DNA from: Saccharina japonica
Taxonomy: Eukaryota > Sar > Phaeophyceae > Laminariales > Laminariaceae
Direction of reading: 5' to 3'
DNA: 64,000 nt
Assembly: GCA_008828725.1 (NCBI GenBank)
Contig: MEHQ01003146.1
Location: 62,001-126,000, forward strand
Made by a program: the position numbers and the translations under genes. Of this stretch, positions 42,501-51,500 are shown piece by piece. How positions within the stretch are numbered: the first letter of the stretch is position 1; each line of letters opens with the position of its first letter. A model generated the notes under the pieces. It worked only from the letters and a program-made list of their open reading frames with translations, ran no database searches and was not told the origin of the DNA.

Positions 42501-45500
42501 CATTTTGTCATGCTTTTTTTGGTTGCTTGATTGTTGATTTGCTTCAGTTGTTTACTTTCTATTATTTTTCCTTTTCGCTTTTTTCTTTCTTTTCTCTTTT
42601 TTTCTCTTGCATGCACCTGGATTGCTAGCAGGGTAGGTCTTGCCTGTCGTATATGGCATTGCATTGTCTGCTCTGCTTACTGCACTGAGCGTAGTATCTC
42701 TGTGTCGTAGTTTTGTGACCACAGAACTGGTACCTTTTTAGGATGATGAATCGGCACGGACACTGGGTGTGCTGGATGTCGACGGGTAGAAAGGAAGGTT
42801 TAATGTGAAGAACACACACACCCAGTGTCCGTGCCGATTCTTCATCCTAAAAAGGTACCAGTTCTGTGGTCACAAAACTAAGACACAAGAGATACTACGC
42901 TCAGTGCAGTAAGCAGAGCAGACAATGCAATGACATATACGACAGGCAAGACCTACCCTGCTAGCAATCCAGGTGCATGCAAGAGAAAAAAAGGAGGGGC
43001 TGGACAAAGGGTGATAGTGGATCTTCAAAATGGGGATATTGTCTGGGTAGTAGTATGTTGACCCTCAGATCGAACCCTAACCCTAACCCGAACCCGAACC
43101 CTATGCCAGTGGTCAGTGCTTGCTTGGCCAATCAGAGTGCCTAATTAGCTACCTTAGGAAGATCCACTAACAAAAACCCAGGCCAAGAAGCCTTCCCGCC
43201 AGACTCGGATCATTTACGATCCACCCTACCCGTTTGGGCGTTGGTCGTTATTTATGTGCGACAATCAGAAAGTACCTGTGGACAGCGCCTCATTTCATTT
43301 GGTTTCTTTTAACTAGATGTCGCATGTCATCTGGGAGAAGCACGACATTTTTTTTTTTTTTTTCTTTTCATTTTGTCATGCTTTTGTTTGGTTGCTTGAT
43401 TGTTGATTTGCTTCAGTCTGTTTACTTTCTATTATTTTTCCTTTTCGCTTTTTTCTTTCTTTTCTCTTTTTTTCTCTTGCATGCACCTGGATTGCTAGCA
43501 GGGTAGGTCTTGCCTGTCGTATATGGCATTGCATTGTCTGCTCTGCTTACTGCACTGAGCGTAGTATCTCTGTGTCGTAGTTTTGTGACCACAGAACTGG
43601 TACCTTTTTAGGATGATGAATCGGCACGGACACTGGGTGTGCTGGATGTCGACGGGTAGAACGGAAGGTTTAATGTGAACACACACACAGTCGTAGGTGC
43701 TCATTATAAGAATACGCTGCGCTCACAGGGCTCGATAAATGGCACAGATAGAATGTTGAATGTTGCCTTGAATGTGAAATGTCTTGGCAGAACGGCCAAT
43801 AATGTCTCCCCGTGATTTCTTAGTTGGTAAGAACTTTAGAAATATATGGTCCAGGCAGAACAATTTTTCCTAAATTTCGACATTTAGATATTGAGATGTT
43901 TTGAGGTGGTCACTTATTTTCACAAGACAAAAAATATAGTGCCGGAAAGCTCTCTTTCGAGCGGATCGAACCATTGTATCAGATGTTTTGTTTTCGTCGT
44001 TGGGTCGGAGTATTCCGCTTTTCCGACAAAAACTGAGTTAAGATTTTGGAGGTCGACACGGTGGTCGTCATTTTTGTTTTACACCGGATTTGAACGTATC
44101 TCGTCAAGGGGAAACAATCTGAGTTGACATTTATTTTTTTTCTATTGTGAAGCGAGATATGGGTGAAAAACCGTATTTTTCCGGCTCCAGCTGTGGAGAT
44201 GTTAGCGCGAAATGCACACGATGAATGTAGAAAAACTTCTCGGATTCGGATGACTTGGACCTGGACCCAGGCACATGTTTTTTGTTTTTCAAAGAAAGCT
44301 CTGTGGGCCGAGAAAAGCGGTTGTAAAAAATGGCGCGCTCATTTGTTTTTTTCAAACACGCAGTGATTCAGTTTCTGCAGTGTGTTCGCACGTAATATTC
44401 TACAGCTTTGTACGAGTATGTATACCTGGTTATAAAGAGTGTCGGTTCATTTCATTTCATTTGGTTTCTTTTAACTAGATGTCGCATCTCATCTGGGAGA
44501 AGCACGACATTTTTTTTTTTTTTTCTTTTCATTTTGTCATGCTTTTTTTGGTTGCTTGATTGTTGATTTGCTTCAGTATGTTTACTTTCTATTATTTTTC
44601 CTTTTCGCTTTTTTCTTTCTTTTCTCTTTTTTTCTCTTGCATGCACCTGGATTGCTAGCAGGGTAGGTCTTGCCTGTCGTATATGGCATTGCATTGTCTG
44701 CTCTGCTTACTGCACTGAGCGTAGTATCTCTGTGTCGTAGTTTTGTGACCACAGAACTGGTACCTTTTTAGGATGATGAATCGGCACGGACACTGGGTGT
44801 GCTGGATGTCGACGGGTAGAAAGGAAGGTTTAATGTGAAGAACACACACACACCCAGTGTCCGTGCCGATTCTTCATCCTAAAAAGGTACCAGTTCTGTG
44901 GTCACAAAACTAAGACACAAGAGATACTACGCTCAGTGCAGTAAGCAGAGCAGACAATGCAATGCCATGTACGACAGGCAAGACCTACCCTGCTAGCAAT
45001 CCAGGTGCATGCAAGAGAAAAAAAGAGGGGTGGACAAAGGGTGATAGTGGATCTTTAAAATGGGGGATTTGTCTTGGTAGTAGTATGTGACCCTCAGATC
45101 GAACCCTAACCCTAACCCTGAACCCGAACCCTATGCCAGTGGTCAGTGCTTGCTTGGCCAATCAGAGTGCCTAATTAGCTACCTTAGGAAGATCCACTAA
45201 CAGGTACCCTAGGCAAGAAGGCCTCCGCAGCTCGGAAATAATTTACTGTCACCACCCGTTTGAAAGAACGCAGCTGGTCGCTATTATGTGGCACATGAAG
45301 ACTGTTGAGCCCTCATTTCATTAGGTTTCTTTCTAGGATGTCCGCAGTTCATCTGGGAGAAGCACGACATTTTTTTTTTTCTTTTCATTTTGTCATGCTT
45401 TTGTTTGGTTGCTTGATTGTTGATTTGCTTCAGTACTGTTTACTTTCTATTATTTTTCCTTTTCGCTTTTTTCTTTCTTTTCTCTTTTTTTCTCTTGCAT

Positions 45501-48500
45501 GCACCTGGATTGCTAGCAGGGTAGGTCTTGCCTGTCGTATATGGCATTGCATTGTCTGCTCTGCTTACTGCACTGAGCGTAGTATCTCTTGTGTCGTAGT
45601 TTTGTGACCACTAAGAACTGGTACCTTTTTAGGATGATGAATCGGCACCGACACTGGGTGTGCTGGATGTCGACGGGTAGAAAGGTTAATGGAAGATTTA
45701 ATGTGAAGAACACACACACAGAGTCGTAGGTTGCTTCATTACTGAAGGACATAACGCTGCGCTCAGCCAAGGGCTCGATCAGAAATGGCCACAGATAGAG
45801 ATGTTGAATGTTGCCTTATGAATGTTGAATATGCTTGGCCAGACGGCCAATAATGTTCTCCTCGTGAATTTTCTTAGGTTGGTTTAGAACTTTAGACAAT
45901 ATGATGTCCAGGCAGAACAATTTTTCCTAATTTCGACATTTAGATATTGAGATGTTTTGAGGTGGTCACTTATTTTCACAAGACAAAAAATATAGTGCCG
46001 GAAAGCTCTCTTTCGAGCGGATCGAACCATTGTATCAGATGTTTTGTTTTCGTCGTTGGGTCGGAGTATTCCGCTTTTCCGACAAAAACTGGTTAAGATT
46101 TTGGAGGTCGACACGGTGTCGTCATTTTTGTTTTACACCGGATTTGAACGTATCTCGTCAAGGGGAAACAATCTGAGTTGACATTTTTTTTTTTTCTATT
46201 GTGAAGCGAGATATGGGTGAAAAAACCGTATTTTTCCGGCTCCAGCTGTGGAGATGTTAGCGCGAAATTCACATAATGAATCTAGAAAAACTTCTCGGAT
46301 TCGGATGAATTGGACCTGGACCCAGGTACATGTTTTTTAGTTAATAAAGAAACTCTGTGGGCCGAGAAAAGCGGTTGATAAAAAATGGCGCGTCTATTTG
46401 TTTTTTTCAAACACGCAGTGATTCAGTTTCTGCAGTGTGTTCGCACGTAATATTCTACAGCTTTGTACGAGTATGTATACCTGGTTATAAAGAGTGTNAA
46501 AAAAAAAAACAGTGCCAACAAAGCAAGACTAAGAACGACAGGAAAAGACAGGCAGCCAGAGCACACCAAAAGTACCTTCCAGCCAGCTGAGGCAGGTTTG
46601 TGCCCGTAGTACAGGCAGGTTCTACCAGCTAGTCGGTCTGGTACTGGTACCTACTCTGTTTGCCGTCTCTTGGTGTGCTGGATGTCGACGGTTAGGAAGG
46701 AAGGTTTAATGTTAAGAACACACACAGACAGTAGTACGTTGGACGTTGGATGATTCGCACTTGGAGCCCCGAGCGCCAAGTTGAGCGAGCTGAGGCCTTT
46801 TTGTGCCAACCATATAATGAGAACCTTTATGACTATAGACCCATAAACTACTTGCTTTTATGGCGAGCACTGACATTTCTACCTAATGAGCACCTATGAC
46901 TATTGACCCATCAACGGAAATATGACAATTGTTTAAGGTCCTCCTCAGCGAGCACCTAAATATTTAAATATTTAGCACCTGTGCCGCATTTGCACCTTGA
47001 TGAGCTGCGACCTTTTGCCTATACAATGAGCACTTGCGACAGCAGTACGTTGTATGTACGGCGGTGGGTGATTATGGTGTTCATTTCGGCAAGAAGAGCG
47101 GTTACGGGCTACCATGGTAGAGAGAGGACTTTATGCGTATGTCGAATATCCCTCTCAGCGAGCACCTGTGTAATCAGCACCCCACCTGTGCTGCATTTGC
47201 ACCTTGAGCTGCTTTCTGTAGGGGGACTGGGCTATAACATTTTTTCTGCTTTACCGTTCTCTATTTCACGGAAAAAGGTCTATTGTGCACTTGACACCGA
47301 GTACGATACCAAATACGAGCTCCAAGGTTGTATTTTTGGGGGCTAGAGGAGTAAGGCTCGTGTGATATTTAATACCTGGTATCTATTGCCGACGCGCCTG
47401 GATATGGGTATAAATGGATATGTAGATTAAGCGGCGTTTAAAATCCGTTTTTTTGACGGTAACAGGTTTGAGCCGGTAAAACCGCGCAATTATTTTACGG
47501 GTTAATCGGAACACGCTTGCTGGGTTTTTGAAAACCGGTTAAAACCGGTCTTGGGACCGGTTTGGATGAAGCGATGCGCCGCAAGGCGCAGAAACCTTGT
47601 AAATTTTATCATATAACGACGTAGCGATATCCATCACACTTTCCACCTTCCACTACGACCTGCTACGGCGCGTATATTTGTTTTTCCATCCCGATGATTA
47701 GTCGTTACCGGGGCATTTATTAGGTGTAGCACTGTTGCGCTGGCAAAACATTTGGTCCAAATAACCGTTTTGCGCAACAGCTCGCCGCGAGGCTGGTCGC
47801 GCGCAGCGCAACACGCGTTTTTGGGCGCGTAACAGACGCCGCAGTCGTGTTGCGCTGCACGCAACACCACTTACGTCGCATGTTGCGCTGCGCGCAACAG
47901 ACGCCAGCCCACTAATTGATGCCCTGGTCGTAACTCATACCCGGGGTCACTAAGTGAGCTATTATTCTCTTATCTCCCCAGTACGGTATGTGCCTTGTAG
48001 ATTTCAGCACTTTCTTCCCTGGTCCACTCTCCTCGTCAAACACTATTGACTGCTGTAGGATGTGATATTATCGGGCAGCAGACAGAAGGTTGCTTGGGGT
48101 TAATGTCACAAGAAAAAGTGCGAGACTTGTTCGTATTTTACGTATCGCATATATATGCCGTAGGAAACTTGGCACATAAGCACGAGCGAGCGAGTTTCAG
48201 ACTACCCGACTGGCGGGCCGGTACGCCGGTCGCCCCGTTAGAGTAGTGGTCAGCTTCAAATGCTACTATCATTACAAATCCACCGTGGTGAGAAATTTCG
48301 ACTTTATTTGGAAAAATATAAAGGAACCAATTGCTGAGAGAGCGCCTTCGTGGCGTGGGTAGGCGGAATCCGACGCAAGTCGACGAGGGAAGAAAGTGCT
48401 AAAACCTTGTCGCTATAAAAATGCAAGGCAAGAACCGTAGTGGGGGAGGAGGGAGAAGGGCCCACTTTGTGGATCTGAGTTACGACCAGGAAGGAGAGAA

Positions 48501-51500
48501 AAAGGAAGGGCGAAGATAATAAATGGGATGGACAAAAACATCTATATATACGCCGTAGGCAACTCGGCGCGTACACGCGAGCGAGGGAGTATTGCACTAT
48601 CCGACTGGCGGGCCCGTACTGCTGTTAGACCTCACCGGATGAAGTGTCGAGGATGCCGCTAAACACCAGGGCGGCCAGGGAGAAGCCACGCTGCATGGCG
48701 GTCGTCGTGGAAGTCAGCTTCAAGGTGAACAATAATAGGAACGTTACGTGGCTAAAGTCGTCTTCTTGCTGCGTAGTTCCCTCTGGGCGTAGTGCACAGT
48801 GAGTTCGGTGGGGTTGGTACAGAGTTTGGGTTTGCAGTGACGACGTGGGGCGGTGCGCTTCGTGACAGATACCGGGCAGTTGAGTGAGAGCTGACACGGA
48901 GTATTTTTATTGTGATAAAAGAGAGTTTCATGTTTTAGTGCAGGAAGCTTTCTTTTGTCATAACATATGAATATGACACATATTTGTAACATGCATTCGG
49001 GGTGTTTCTGAGAAGATCTGTCGATCGATGAGCAGGCTTGTCGGTCGATACACAGGTATGTATGCATGTATATCGATCGACACAACCACCCGGCCTTTAC
49101 CGTATATGACAGTGTATAGCACACCACCTGGGGTGAATTTTAAAGCCAATTTTCTCCATAACCAGGGGGGCACAGACAACGAAAAAGGCGGCTTTCGGGG
49201 CATCTCGTCGAGATATTTCCATAGACGGGTCGGTCGAGGTTAGCGCTCGACCGGTCGTCGAGCAAATCAGCGTTGAATTTTATCCGAGGGGGTGTGGTAT
49301 ACAGTGTCATACTGTATACGGTACTGAGTATATCTGTATTTCCACAGAGTACAGTACAGGACGTCAAATAAGAAACAGGCTAACAAGAAAGCCAGGCTCA
49401 AATTTTCAGGAGAATATTAAACTTGAGAGTCGTCTTGTTGAAATTAGTGTAGAAAGCACCCTCTTTCAAAAAGGGAATCCAGCCTTGGCGAGCTATCCTG
49501 TTTCATATTAGGTGTCGTGTACTGTATAGTTACTGTAGTATCCGTTGCATGCCGTGATGGAGATTGGGATTTAATTACCCTGAAAATAGTGCATTTTGTT
49601 TCGTTTTTTCTCGAGATAGAATTGACCATTTTGGCACCCGAGCTTTCAATTCAGAATTATAATCGAACCCAATATAATTATCAATCTCGATCTTCTGAAC
49701 TCCCCGCCACAAGAATGCCTTACTATATAATACTTGCAACCAGGGCATTAATTAGTTAATTAGTGGGTCAGCGTCTGTTGCGCGCAGCGCAACACGCATG
49801 CAGTGCGTGTTGCGCGTCACAGGCGCGCAAGCCAACCGCAGGGCCCCCCGGAGGGCCCCCCGGGAGGGCCGCCAGAGTCGAAAAAATCGAAATCTATGCG
49901 CGAATATACGCCTCAAAACTAAGTAAAAAGCCATTTGATTTATTTTTGACTACGTCGAATAATATAAAGTACCTCAAAAATAATAAGAGCATACGGCGAA
50001 TAGCAAAAAATTGCCTAACTTTTGTTTTCGACTATGGCGAATAGGACAAGGGGCCTGAAAGATGTTCAATTACGACTACTGTAATTATTAAGAAAAAAAT
50101 ACCCCCAAAAAAATTCCTCGGCTCCGGCGAGAAATAAACGCTCAACAAAATGTTTCGCCTGCAGCGAAAACTGTGGCGCGCCAAAAAAACGTGTTGCGCT
50201 GCGCGCAACTAGCCTCGCGGCGACTGTTGCGCAAAAACGGTTATTTTGACCAAATGTTGCGACAGCGCAACACCGCAACACCTAATTAATGCCCTGCTTG
50301 CAACCCTCATATAACGCACCACCGTGTCCCCATACCATGGATACGACCAAGGCTCTTCATGGATTAATGACGGGACGGTATGAACGTTAATGAGTGGACG
50401 GGACAGAAGAAAGGTATAACCGTCGTCAAATCGGTACCGTGGTCCCGTCCCGTCGTCAATTTCAACTAGTAGTGTTGACTCGTACCGTCCCGTCTCGCCG
50501 AGACAATATTTCCCGTTGAAAGTTACCGTCCCGTCCGGTGGAGAAAATCTGCTCTTACCGTTCCGTCCCACCGTGAACATCCGCCCCTACCGTTCCGTCC
50601 CGCCGTCGAAACCTTCTCGCACCGTCCCGTTTCGACAATGCTGTAACTCTTTCCCGTCAAGACACCGTGAATACTACAGAGGGTGTGACGGACAGCCGTC
50701 TGGAAATTCGGTATCATTTGTATACGTATGTACTGTAGTTGGCCAGAAAGTACCAACTTACAAATTCAAGTCGGTCGCCCCGATGGTCTATTGATGGTGG
50801 CAACCTCGAACGCTTCGAAGAGCTGATGTAGGGAGTTCGAACCCCACGTAGGTCGGACGTTTGAGTTCATCAGCGAAACTGTTGTATAAACAAAACGGAA
50901 TCAACTGCTGAGATCGCCTATTATTATAGTAGTAGCGGGGGCGGGCACAATTCGATGAGAGTCGGCGTGGGAAGGAAGGGCTGAAACATCCTCGCGATGA
51001 AAAAAAACATGGCATGAACCGTACAGTAGTGGGAAAGGAAGGAGCGGAGCCTACTTTGGAATCCCAGATCTGAGTTACGACCAAGAAGGAGAGAGAAAGG
51101 GAGGGCGAAGATTACAAATGGGATAGAAAAATTCCTGGTACGTAAGAATAAACGAATAATGTTACGCCTGCACAAATGCTATATCATACGCACGCGAGTC
51201 ATCCCACGGTAGGGGCGCAGCAGGATTTACGGAGCTCCTCACATGAGGAGCTCAATACCTCAACCGGAACATGACTTCGGAAATCTTCGCTCGCGCAACC
51301 CGACCAAACCTTGCAATGCGGTAGTTCAAAAGCAAATATACGAGTAAAATACTATTAGTATCCGGTGGTTACTCACGTGAGGAGCACAACCGGTCAGACA
51401 ATATTAAGCCTAAAATTGGTATCCCTACCGTGGGACTGCTCACGCGTGTTGTACCAGGTGCATATAAATACATGCCAGATACGTACAGCCGGTACGTATT

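Larger units (their letters stand above)
42413..46497 (+). repeat. Two-copy tandem segmental duplication, about 2.03 kb per unit
   Basis: Unit A runs from 42413 to 44442, unit B from 44443 to 46497. Both start CGGTTCATTTCATTTCATTT and share hairpins, telomere-like tracts and the stretch GTGCCGGAAAGCTCTCTTTC. Each unit contains a second, shorter repeat of its own first 400 bp (43286-43690 and 45318-45720). Unit B ends TATAAAGAGTGT at an N, where unit A would restart. Confidence 0.9.

Noticed and set aside
42625-45770. Four near-identical 64-85 codon minus frames (start MCVLHIKPSFLPVDIQHTQC)
   Set aside because: They fall in the left arms of the duplicated hairpins; conservation is explained by recent DNA duplication, and no coding signal is seen.
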